Source: Primorskyibacter sedentarius (GTDB taxonomy: Bacteria > Pseudomonadota > Alphaproteobacteria > Rhodobacterales > Rhodobacteraceae). Taken from it: DNA of 64,000 nt. Position numbers and translations under genes: made by a program. Every line of letters starts with the position of its first letter. The stretch's first letter is position 1. Below the pieces are notes generated by a model that made no database searches, had not been told where the DNA came from, and was given only the letters and a program-made list of their open reading frames with translations. The DNA lies in the NCBI RefSeq assembly GCF_004342065.1, contig NZ_SLZU01000014.1:40523-104522 (forward strand), read 5' to 3'. Shown here piece by piece: positions 1 to 7,385 of this stretch.

Positions 1-13
1 TTACGCCTGACAT
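1..13 (-). CDS. Start of a leftward gene running off the window (first codons only)
   Basis: On the minus strand an ATG (complement of 11-13) follows a purine-rich GGGGGAG (complement of 19-25) at normal ribosome-binding spacing. The first codons read M-S-G-V before the window ends. A second ATG at 17 lies too close to that site to be preferred. The product cannot be identified. Its position, divergent from the remnant gene and the GntR regulator with palindromes between them, suggests it could be the target of that regulator. This is inference from a very short stretch. Confidence 0.35.
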
Positions 14-102
14 GCATTCTCCCCCGCATTCCAAAAATTGCCTGGAAACCTGATTCGCTAATTTCGATTTCAAAGGAGTATCACGATTTTGCGAAAAGTA
101 CC

Positions 103-133
103 ATACTAGTATAAATTCTAGCATACATGTATG
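103..133. promoter_or_regulatory. Paired palindromes, candidate operator of the GntR-family regulator
   Basis: Two perfect palindromes lie close together in an AT-rich stretch: ATACTAGTAT at 103-112 and CATACATGTATG at 122-133. Their centres are about 20 bp apart, roughly two helical turns. FadR-type GntR regulators bind short AT-rich palindromes, often with a GTAT or TAC core, and often sit beside the genes they control. The gene at 691 encodes such a regulator. Binding is inferred from position and symmetry only. Confidence 0.45.
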
Positions 134-190
134 GTCAAGCCGACAGTAACGTCCTAGTGTTGCTGTGAAAAAAAATGTGAGGTGCCCGTC

Positions 191-538
191 ATGAGGGTGA
201 ACAAGATCAGCATAGCGCCGATCGCAGTTCCGGACGTGCCTTTGGCAAACCCGAGGGGCCTGTGCCCTGCGGGCTTCCTGCGCTCAGCCATTAGCGAGGC
301 GGCTGCGGGCGGATTGGTCAGGCGGGCCCGTGATCTCGACACTCATTCTGCGTGGAAGACGACAAAGGGCGCCCACGCCGACCCGCCATTCCCTGACGCG
401 GCCTTGCTTGCGTCGGCGCGCGGGGCGTTTGCGGGGCTTCATGCGGAGCACCAGCCGGTGACGGTGGCTGCCCATGGCAAAGCCGATGAAATGTCGAGAT
501 TTATTCCGGATTTTGAAAGGGAGGTGCACAGATGGTAG
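191..538 (+). pseudogene. Internally deleted enolase-superfamily (glucarate dehydratase-like) gene remnant
   Basis: The 115-residue reading frame joins two pieces that, from memory of the family, belong to different ends of a sugar-acid dehydratase of about 430 residues. The first 45 residues (pattern P-I-A-x-x-D-x-P-L-x-N, then S-A-I-S-E and G-G-L-V) resemble the capping-domain start. From about residue 50 the text resembles the C-terminal end (D-T-H-x-x-W, then a tail with D-E-M-x-x-F-I-P). The catalytic barrel is missing, so no activity is expected. The join is in frame, which explains the open frame. The ATG at 191 is preferred over the GTG at 182 because family members begin near this M-x-x-x-K-I. 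The alternative is an unrelated small protein. Confidence 0.5.
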
Positions 539-690
539 GGTTGGTAGGAACAACATTTGGCGCTAAGAGGAGCCGAATTGCGCGCAAACGGCCCGGGCCG
601 AAGAGGATCGGCGCGTCCGAAAGAGAGGGTGATGTGTTCAGAAACAGGAAGAGTTGCAGCCGTCCGTCCCAAAGTTCGAGGGTCTGTTAG

Positions 691-1374
691 ATGGCGCCTG
701 TCAGAACGGTAAAGCCACGCGAAACCAGCGTCGACCTTGTGTTCAGTCACCTCTACGACCAGATCGCTTCGCTCAAACTTCTGCCGGGAGACAAGATATC
801 GGAAGCCGAGATTGCGGCGGAATTCGGTGTCAGTCGGCAGCCGGTGCGCGATGCGTTCAACCGGTTGGTCAGCCTTGACCTGCTGGTATCGCGGCCTCAG
901 CGCGCGACGGAGGTGAAGCGGATATCGCTGCGCGAGATCGCCAAGTCCCGGTTCGTGCGCGCGGCTGTCGAGGCCAAGGTGCTGCAACAGGCGGCGGAGC
1001 ATTGCGATGCAGAGGGCGCCGCAAAGCTGCGTGCGGGCATTGAAGAGCAGGCAAAGACCGTGAAGGCGAACGACTTTGGCGCATTCGGCAAGCTGGACTA
1101 CAAGTTCCACGAGATGCTGTGCGAAATTGCCCAGGCGGATTTCGCATTCGAGGTGATCGCCGGGGAAAAGGCCAAGGTTGATCGGCTCTGCCTGCTTGGT
1201 CTTGCCAAGGGCGACCGGATGCCGGAGCTGCTGGCCGATCACAAGGCCATTGCCGATGCGGTCGAGAAGGGGGATGCGGAGAAGGCCGTCGAGGTCGGAA
1301 TGCTCCACCTGACGCGGCTGGACGGCACGATCGAGTCTGTCTTCAAGACCAGCGCGCGGTATTTCGACCCGTAG
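691..1374 (+). CDS. GntR family transcriptional regulator, FadR/FCD subfamily
   Basis: This 227-residue protein has a winged helix-turn-helix at about residues 15-75, with the recognition segment GVSRQPVRDAFNRL at 47-60. An all-helical FCD ligand domain follows, including the D-x-x-F-H pattern (LDYKFHEML) that usually binds a metal. Such regulators commonly sense carboxylic acids, sugar acids or amino-acid derivatives and repress nearby catabolic genes. The upstream gene is a decayed sugar-acid dehydratase-like remnant, so the ligand may have been a sugar acid; that is inference. The start ATG follows GAGGG at a slightly long spacing. Palindromes at 103-133 are the likely operator. Confidence 0.88.
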   Translation: MAPVRTVKPRETSVDLVFSHLYDQIASLKLLPGDKISEAEIAAEFGVSRQPVRDAFNRLVSLDLLVSRPQRATEVKRISLREIAKSRFVRAAVEAKVLQQAAEHCDAEGAAKLRAGIEEQAKTVKANDFGAFGKLDYKFHEMLCEIAQADFAFEVIAGEKAKVDRLCLLGLAKGDRMPELLADHKAIADAVEKGDAEKAVEVGMLHLTRLDGTIESVFKTSARYFDP

Positions 1375-1513
1375 AAATTGCGCCAGACTGCTGAATGAGG
1401 CAGCAGGGAAAACCTGTATCTGCGACCGGGGCATTGGGTTTCGGCTGACCTCTGGTCATGCGCCGCCTTAGTGTTTAAGTATACGCGCGGGCAAAACGCG
1501 ACGGAGCAAGCGG

Positions 1514-2332
1514 TTGAACAAGGATACACGGGGTCGCCTTACACGGGACGGCATTCGCATACACAATCAGGACGACTTTTCCGGGATGCACAAGGCGGGC
1601 GCCTTGGCTGCGCGCATTCTGGATGACGTGGCCGCACTGGTGAAGCCCGGCGTTTCGACCGGCGAGCTGAATGCCTTTATCGAAGAGCAGGTAACTGCGG
1701 CCGGCGCGGTTTCCGCCACGATCGGTTACAAGGGTTATCAGCACGGCAGCTGCATCAGCGTGAACCACGTCGTGTGCCACGGGATCCCCGGTGAGAAGCT
1801 CTTGAAGGATGGCGATATCCTGAACATCGACGTCACGGTGATCGTTGACGGATGGTTCGGTGATACCAGCCGGATGTATGTTGCAGGCAAGCTGAGCCGC
1901 AAGGCCGAACGGCTGATCCAGGTCACGCATGATGCGTTGATGAAGGGGATCGAGGCCGTGAAGCCCGGCAACACCTTTGGCGATATCGGTCACGCGATTC
2001 AGGCCTATGTCGAGGCGCACCGCATGAGTGTCGTGCGGGATTTCTGCGGTCACGGGTTGGGGCGGGTGTTTCACGCGCCGCCCAACGTGCTGCATTACGG
2101 CCGCCCCGGTACGCGCGAGCGTCTGGAAGAGGGCATGTTTTTCACCATCGAGCCGATGGTGAATCTTGGCCGTCCGGAAACCAAGGTCTTGTCGGATGAC
2201 TGGACGGCAGTGACGCGGGACAAATCGCTTTCCGCGCAGTTCGAGCATTCGGTCGGGGTGACCGCCACCGGGGCAGAGATCTTTACCCTGTCGCCCGGCG
2301 GCTTGTTCCATCCGACCTATACGGCGGGCTGA
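1514..2332 (+). CDS. map: Type I methionine aminopeptidase
   Basis: This cytosolic two-metal enzyme removes the N-terminal methionine from new proteins. The protein has 272 residues. The pita-bread metal ligands are visible: two Asp in the NIDVTVIVDGWFGD region, His in FCGHGLG, Glu in FTIEPM and Glu in FEHSVG, plus the substrate-binding His in VCHGIPG. The TTG start is chosen because GGAG lies 7 bases upstream and the N-terminal R-G-R-x-T-R-D-G-I-R pattern matches relatives, as I recall them. The length is close to the usual 260-275 residues in this group. It stands as a single gene converging on the DUF2189 gene. Confidence 0.95.
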   Translation: MNKDTRGRLTRDGIRIHNQDDFSGMHKAGALAARILDDVAALVKPGVSTGELNAFIEEQVTAAGAVSATIGYKGYQHGSCISVNHVVCHGIPGEKLLKDGDILNIDVTVIVDGWFGDTSRMYVAGKLSRKAERLIQVTHDALMKGIEAVKPGNTFGDIGHAIQAYVEAHRMSVVRDFCGHGLGRVFHAPPNVLHYGRPGTRERLEEGMFFTIEPMVNLGRPETKVLSDDWTAVTRDKSLSAQFEHSVGVTATGAEIFTLSPGGLFHPTYTAG

Positions 2333-2370
2333 TGCGCCCGCCATATGACGGTGTCGGCGGCTATCAGCCC
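2326..2370. terminator. Inverted repeat spanning two convergent stop codons
   Basis: The arms GGGCTGAT (2326-2333) and ATCAGCCC (2363-2370) are perfect complements, and each contains the TGA stop of one of the two convergent genes. GCCGCC-type pairing inside the loop could extend the stem. There is no T-run, so a role as a two-way terminator is only a guess; the symmetry may partly reflect both genes ending in Gly-stop. Confidence 0.3.
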
Positions 2371-3227
2371 TCGTAGCTGACCGCCTTGCGATAAAGATGC
2401 CAGGTGGCGTGTCCCAGCACCGGCAGGACCACGATCAGCCCCAGAAAGAATGGCAGGCTGCCGAGCGCCAGCAGGATCGCGACTGTCAGGCCCCAGGCGG
2501 CAACCGCCAGCGGGTTGCGACGGCACACGGCGACAGAGGTCATCACCGCCACCGGCAGGCCGACCTCGCGGTCGACGATCATCGGAAAGCTCGTCAGGCT
2601 GACCACCAGTGCGACAACTGCAAAGATGAAGCCCACCCCGAAGCCAAGGGCGATCATCGCCCAGCCGGCTTGTGTTGTCAGCACGTCGGACAGGAACGCA
2701 GCGGCGGACACCGGCGCCGCCGGGCCCAGCGTCACGTCATAGATCACCACGGCCGCATTGAGCCACAGCACGAACAGACCCAGCAGATAGGCGCCAAGCG
2801 TAAGAACCCGCCCCATCAGGCTTGACCGAAACAGCGAGAGCACATCGCTCCAACGTGCATCCTGCCCGGCCTCGCGGCGGCGGCTGAGCTCGTAAAGACC
2901 GACGCCAACGACCGGACCCAGCAGCGCGAACCCGGCGGCCATCGGGAACACCATCGGCATGAGGACGCGGTCAAAGGCCATATAGGCCAAAGCCAGCCCG
3001 ATCAGGGGATAGATCCCCATCAGAAACACCACGTCGCTGCGGAAATGGGTGAAATCGTTGAAACCTGCGCGCAGGGCCGACCGTATGTCGGTAACCGTGA
3101 TCGAGCGCACAACAGGGCGCGCATTTTGCTGGCCGCCGATGGTTTCTGCAGCGTGGCCAAGGCTGCGCCCAGTGCCGCTTAGCAGCTTGGCTGCCCAGCT
3201 CAGGGGATTTCCGATTGTATGCGCCAT
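2364..3227 (-). CDS. DUF2189 family integral membrane protein
   Basis: A 287-residue inner-membrane protein of unknown function. After about 60 hydrophilic residues it has roughly six membrane-spanning stretches, starting with VVFLMGIYPLIGLALAYMAF. The central motif around F-x-L-L-G-P-V-V-G-V-G-L-Y-E-L-S-R-R and the late F-P-M-I-V-D-R-E segment are typical of DUF2189, as I recall. The ATG at 3227 is preferred over upstream in-frame starts because GAGGAG precedes it at proper spacing; the longer frame would overlap the neighbouring hydrolase gene. No neighbour suggests a specific role. Confidence 0.8.
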   Translation of the reverse strand: MAHTIGNPLSWAAKLLSGTGRSLGHAAETIGGQQNARPVVRSITVTDIRSALRAGFNDFTHFRSDVVFLMGIYPLIGLALAYMAFDRVLMPMVFPMAAGFALLGPVVGVGLYELSRRREAGQDARWSDVLSLFRSSLMGRVLTLGAYLLGLFVLWLNAAVVIYDVTLGPAAPVSAAAFLSDVLTTQAGWAMIALGFGVGFIFAVVALVVSLTSFPMIVDREVGLPVAVMTSVAVCRRNPLAVAAWGLTVAILLALGSLPFFLGLIVVLPVLGHATWHLYRKAVSYEG

Positions 3228-3414
3228 GTGTGATCTCCTCTTTGTCGAAAAAAGAGAGCCGAAGGCGCGGTCCTGCCCGCATCGGGCAAGGCTGGGGCCG
3301 CGTCGGCCCTGACCTAAGGGAAAGTCTAGCAGATCGTCGGGCGAATGTCTGTCACGATCAAGCGAGCCATCACCGAAAGCGGGGCGTGTCGATGCGCATG
3401 CGGGCCGATTGCGG

Positions 3415-4383
3415 TCAGAACTGCCAGAGCGCGGGAATGAACCGGTAGCTGTCGCCCTCGTGCAGGATGTGCCCGACACCGGGGAAGGGGAAGTGGTATC
3501 CCAGCACCGCCATCCTGTCCGCTGCGGCCATGTCCAGCAGGTGCCGGCGCGTGGCGACGGTCGTCTCTCCGTCCATGTCGAAACTGTTGTACCAGTCGGG
3601 ATGGGCAAAGTTCATATAGGCATGGGTCATGCTGTCGCCCAAAGCGATGAGCTGTTTGCCACCGCTCTCGACCACCACGCTCATATGGCCGGGCGTGTGG
3701 CCGGGCGTGTCGATGACGCGGATACCGGGGGCGATCTGCTGGTCATGCGCGGCAAGCGTCCAGTCCAGCCCCTCTGCGGTGAGGGAGTTGACGGCACCAA
3801 GCACGAATTGCTGCATCTCTGCGGGGACCTGATTCACAAGGTCGTCCTGCATCCAATAGGCATGCTCTGCCCCGCCGATAATGAATTCGGCGTTGGGCAG
3901 GATCGGCTCGTCAAAATCGTCGCGGATGCCCCAGATGTGATCGGGATGGGCGTGGGTGATGACGACATGGGTGATGGCGTCCGGATCGATCCCGGCGGCC
4001 TCCATCGTGGTCATCAACCGTCCGGCGGTATCCAGAAAACGATGGCCAGAGCCGACATCGACAAGGACGCGCGCCTCTCCCAGCTCCACATAGAGGTGAT
4101 TGGTGTGAGAGTAGTTTTCTTCGGACGACAGAAAGTGCTTTTCCAGAAAGGCGCGCCGCTGCGCGTCGTCCGTATTGACGCCCAGCCCGGCCGCCGGTGT
4201 TGTGAAAAACCCGTCTGACAGGACGGTGATGCGCGCCTCGCCCAAGGTGAAGTTGAAATGGCCCGGATTGCCAAGCGTCGGCGCGCCAAGCTGCGCCCGC
4301 GCCATTGATGCAGGCAAGACAAGGCCCGGCATGGCGGCGGCCATCTGGAACAGGTCACGGCGGCTGGGGCGGTAAAGCGGCAT
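3415..4383 (-). CDS. Secreted metallo-beta-lactamase-fold hydrolase (probable Tat signal)
   Basis: This 322-residue protein begins with SRRDLF followed by a hydrophobic stretch and an A-R-A cleavage-like site near residue 30, consistent with Tat export of a folded metalloprotein. The metal-binding HAHPDH motif lies near residue 145, followed by TPGHTPGH and a later LGDSMTH with the bridging Asp. Relatives include lactonases, arylsulfatases and quorum-quenching-like hydrolases, so the substrate cannot be assigned. A strong GGGAGG site precedes the ATG. The next gene downstream is the DUF2189 gene, separated by 187 bp in which I see no clear element. Confidence 0.85.
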   Translation of the reverse strand: MPLYRPSRRDLFQMAAAMPGLVLPASMARAQLGAPTLGNPGHFNFTLGEARITVLSDGFFTTPAAGLGVNTDDAQRRAFLEKHFLSSEENYSHTNHLYVELGEARVLVDVGSGHRFLDTAGRLMTTMEAAGIDPDAITHVVITHAHPDHIWGIRDDFDEPILPNAEFIIGGAEHAYWMQDDLVNQVPAEMQQFVLGAVNSLTAEGLDWTLAAHDQQIAPGIRVIDTPGHTPGHMSVVVESGGKQLIALGDSMTHAYMNFAHPDWYNSFDMDGETTVATRRHLLDMAAADRMAVLGYHFPFPGVGHILHEGDSYRFIPALWQF

Positions 4384-4474
4384 GATATCCTCCCATTCAT
4401 ATCATTGAATGCATGATGGCACGGCAGGGGCCCGTCGCCAAGTGGGGATGGGTCGGGCCTTCGTGATCTGCTGA

Positions 4475-4505
4475 GCGCCCTTGCCGGAAAGCAAGGGACG
4501 GGCGC
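4475..4505. terminator. GC-rich hairpin between two leftward genes
   Basis: The outer arms GCGCCC and GGGCGC enclose a second stem, CTTGC and GCAAG, around a cggaaa loop. It lies just downstream of the DUF2125 gene on the minus strand. No strong T-run follows, so it may be a weak or factor-assisted terminator, or simply an mRNA 3' end structure. Confidence 0.4.
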
Positions 4506-4509
4506 CCGT

Positions 4510-5490
4510 TCAGGGGATCTGCGGCGCCGGACCCAATGGGATCATCCCAAGCCATGTCCGGCCCCGCTTGAAATCGAGCGTCAGGTCGAGCGTTTCGGCG
4601 TTCCCGGAAAGACCGGCCGCCAGATCAAGCGCCTGTTCGAGCGTCGCAGCGACGCTTCCGGGCAGCGTGCCGGTTGTCGCGGACAGCTTGAGCATTTCGC
4701 GCCAGTTGACCGCCCGAAGGGTCGTGCGTCCGTCAAGATTGCCAGCTGCGGTAACGTCGGCCGCGCCCGCAAGTTTCAGCTCCAGCCCGCCCCAGATCGC
4801 CTCTGCCAGACGCAGATCCAGCCGGGTCGGGCGGGGCGTGGCGGTTTCCAGCGCGGCACGGCTGAGCGGGGCATCCAAATCCACGGTCAGATCCGCCCGC
4901 AGCGCCGAAAGGCTTTCCGGCAGGGGAAAATCCGCCGGGCGCGCGCCTCCGGGGACGTAGCCATCCGCAGCGCTGGTCAAACGGTAGCTTTGCGGCCCGG
5001 ACTGTGCCAGCGCCACGTTCAGCGCCGACATCGCGGCAGATCCGTCAACGGACGCCAGATTCAGCACTTCGGCCTCGAAATTCGCTCGGGTGAGGGTCAT
5101 TTCATCGTTCGGCTCATATATCACGCTGGCCCGCATACGGTCGCTGTCGATCACCCATTCCCTGCCCGCAAGTGTGAGCGTCTGGCTGTGGGGCCAGACA
5201 AAGATCGCATGGCCGGGTTTGTAGCTGAGCATCAGGATCTGGAAGATGGGAGCCTGCCAGACAGTGCCGCTTTGCGGGTCAGCGAGGACAAGCCCCGTGA
5301 CCGTGGTGTCAAGGCGGTTGGGAAAGCCGCGCAGTTCGAGGCTGTCATACTCGGCGGCCCATCCATCGGCGCGCCGTTCCTCGAACCATGCTTCCAGTGC
5401 GGCCTCGTGCCGGTTCGCGGCATAGAACCACCACGCCGACCACCCCAGCGCCGCCACGATCACCGCGATTGCCAGATGTTTCACTGCCAT
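4510..5490 (-). CDS. DUF2125 family membrane-anchored periplasmic protein
   Basis: A 326-residue protein with one N-terminal membrane helix (about residues 5-24) and a long beta-rich region expected in the periplasm. Features remembered for DUF2125 are W-x-x-E-x-R-A-D-G-W-x-A near residue 40, R-G-F-P-N-R around residue 55 and the W-x-A-P-x-x-Q-I-x-x-L-S-Y stretch. Function is unknown; the fold is thought to resemble lipid-transfer or AsmA-like beta proteins, which I cannot confirm here. The ATG at 5490 is chosen because the predicted anchor starts directly after it; an upstream in-frame start would add about 16 charged residues. It is divergent from the ChaC-like gene. Confidence 0.8.
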   Translation of the reverse strand: MAVKHLAIAVIVAALGWSAWWFYAANRHEAALEAWFEERRADGWAAEYDSLELRGFPNRLDTTVTGLVLADPQSGTVWQAPIFQILMLSYKPGHAIFVWPHSQTLTLAGREWVIDSDRMRASVIYEPNDEMTLTRANFEAEVLNLASVDGSAAMSALNVALAQSGPQSYRLTSAADGYVPGGARPADFPLPESLSALRADLTVDLDAPLSRAALETATPRPTRLDLRLAEAIWGGLELKLAGAADVTAAGNLDGRTTLRAVNWREMLKLSATTGTLPGSVAATLEQALDLAAGLSGNAETLDLTLDFKRGRTWLGMIPLGPAPQIP

Positions 5491-5550
5491 CCCCTTTTCA
5501 CCCTGTCGCGAATGGTGTTTACAGCGCCCGAGATACAAGGACCAGACGAC

Positions 5551-6078
5551 ATGACACTATGGGTCTTCGCCTACGGATCGCTGCTGTGGAACCCCGGTTT
5601 CGACGTTGTGCAGCAGGAACCTGCCAGCCTGCCCGGCTATGCCCGCAGCTTCTGCATGCGCTCGATCCATCATCGCGGGACGGAAGAGGCGCCGGGATTG
5701 GTACTCGCGCTGGATGAAACGCCCGGCGCGGCGTGTTCGGGTGTCGCGTTGCAGGCTGGCGGCGATCACGACGAGGTGCTGGCCTATCTGCGCGAACGCG
5801 AACTGGTATCCTCGGCCTATCTTGAAAAGATGCTGGAGGTGGACCTGCGAAGCGGGGAACGCGTCACCGCCGTCACATACGTGATTGATCCCGACCATGT
5901 TCAATATTGCGGTGCGCTGCCGCTGGAAGAGCAGGCCCAGATCATTTCGCGCGCGCATGGCGGGCGCGGGCCGAACAGCGAATATCTTTTCAACACTGCC
6001 CGACATCTGGACGAGATCGGCGTTCGCGATGCAGAACTGCAATGGCTGTCGGATCGCGTCAGGTCACTTTGTGGATAA
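5551..6078 (+). CDS. ChaC-like gamma-glutamylcyclotransferase
   Basis: A 175-residue cytosolic protein with the family's substrate-loop signature YGSLLWNPGF at residues 8-17 and the R-S-F-C-x-x-S segment near residue 38. ChaC enzymes cleave gamma-glutamyl peptides such as glutathione to 5-oxoproline. The late N-x-E-Y-L-F-N-T segment is also typical. The ATG has only a weak upstream purine stretch, but the protein alignment begins here (V-F-A-Y-G-S-L). It is followed after about 80 bp by the motor-like pair, with no evident functional link. Confidence 0.87.
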   Translation: MTLWVFAYGSLLWNPGFDVVQQEPASLPGYARSFCMRSIHHRGTEEAPGLVLALDETPGAACSGVALQAGGDHDEVLAYLRERELVSSAYLEKMLEVDLRSGERVTAVTYVIDPDHVQYCGALPLEEQAQIISRAHGGRGPNSEYLFNTARHLDEIGVRDAELQWLSDRVRSLCG

Positions 6079-6155
6079 CCGCTTGGCTTGCCGCTGCATC
6101 CGCTCTACGGTCGGGCCGTTAAAAACGTTGTAGAACAATGGCAGGAAACGTCCGA

Positions 6156-7382
6156 ATGGAGCAGCCGGACCTCGAGGCCCAGGCACATTTCTCGCAGCCT
6201 GTCCGGCAAGTGATCCTGATGCTTCTGGTGCTTGTGCTGACCGGGGCGGGCGCCTTTCTGGCATTGCCGCGGGTTTTGCCGGTCTTTCAATCCAACCCAT
6301 ATCTGAACGGGTTCATCCTGTTTGTCTTTGGTCTGGGCGTGCTGGCGTGTTTCTGGCAGGTCGGTCAGCTGATCAATTCGGTGCGCTGGATCGAAGAATT
6401 CGTGACCGAGCGCGAGACGCGCAAAGCCCCGCTTTTGCTGGCGCCTCTGGCGACGCTGCTGCGGATGCGGGGGCGGCGGATGCAGATCACCACCACCTCC
6501 ACCCGGTCCATCCTTGATTCCGTGGCAACCCGCATTGACGAGGCGCGCGAAATCACGCGCTACATCGTCAGCCTGCTGATTTTTCTTGGCCTTCTGGGGA
6601 CGTTCTACGGCCTTGCAACCACGGTTCCGGCGCTGGTCGACACGATCCGCAGCCTTGCCCCGCAGGAAAACGAAGCCGGGGTAGAGGTGTTTTCGCGCCT
6701 GATGAGCGGGCTCGAGGCGCAGTTGGGCGGCATGGGCGTGGCTTTTGCCTCGTCGCTGCTGGGCCTCGCGGGGTCGCTGGTCGTGGGTCTGCTGGAACTT
6801 TTTGCAGGTCACGGGCAGAACCGGTTCTACCGCGAGCTGGAAGAATGGCTGTCCTCCATCACCCGGCTGGGCTTCACGGCCGGCGAAAGCGAACATGGCG
6901 GCGAGCCCTCTGGTGGGGCCTATGCGCTGGATCAGGTCGCCGATCATTTGCAGACCATGCAAGAGCTGATGGCCGCCTCGCAGGAGGGGCAGCAGGACAC
7001 CGAGGACAAGCTCGCAAAGCTTGTGGACGCGGTAGAGCGCATGAGCAGCAAGGTCGAAACCTCCAGCCCCGCCGCGGGTGCGCTTTTGCGTGTCGCGGAA
7101 GGGCAGGAAAGACTGGTCGAGACGTTGCACGCGCAGGGTGTCAGCGAAGGGCTGGACGCCGAAAGCCGGATGCGGCTGCGGTCGATCGACGTGCAGATGC
7201 TGCGCATCCTCGAAGAGATCGCGGCCGGGCGGCAGGAAAGCATGCAGGAACTGCGCACCGACCTTGCCTCCATCGGACGGACGTTGCAGCAGCTTGTGCC
7301 GCCCAGCCGGGCACAGAGGCGGGCGCGTTTCCGGCCGACAGAGCCGCTGCCCAAGACCCATCCCGACGAGGGGGAGAGCTGA
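6156..7382 (+). CDS. MotA/TolQ/ExbB-like proton channel subunit
   Basis: A 408-residue inner-membrane protein with four predicted helices, near residues 16-40, 50-73, 135-158 and 188-213. The third carries LGLLGTFYGLATTVP and the fourth GMGVAFASSLLGLAGSLVVG, matching the MotA/ExbB signature. Unlike ExbB, it has a C-terminal cytoplasmic tail of about 190 residues rich in Glu, Gln and Arg, likely helical. The ATG at 6156 is favoured over 6138 because AGGAAAC precedes it. It lies 3 bp upstream of a MotB/OmpA-like gene, so the two should form one complex that turns proton flow into mechanical work. It is not next to flagellar or tol genes; its role is unknown. Confidence 0.85.
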   Translation: MEQPDLEAQAHFSQPVRQVILMLLVLVLTGAGAFLALPRVLPVFQSNPYLNGFILFVFGLGVLACFWQVGQLINSVRWIEEFVTERETRKAPLLLAPLATLLRMRGRRMQITTTSTRSILDSVATRIDEAREITRYIVSLLIFLGLLGTFYGLATTVPALVDTIRSLAPQENEAGVEVFSRLMSGLEAQLGGMGVAFASSLLGLAGSLVVGLLELFAGHGQNRFYRELEEWLSSITRLGFTAGESEHGGEPSGGAYALDQVADHLQTMQELMAASQEGQQDTEDKLAKLVDAVERMSSKVETSSPAAGALLRVAEGQERLVETLHAQGVSEGLDAESRMRLRSIDVQMLRILEEIAAGRQESMQELRTDLASIGRTLQQLVPPSRAQRRARFRPTEPLPKTHPDEGES

Positions 7383-7385
7383 CCC

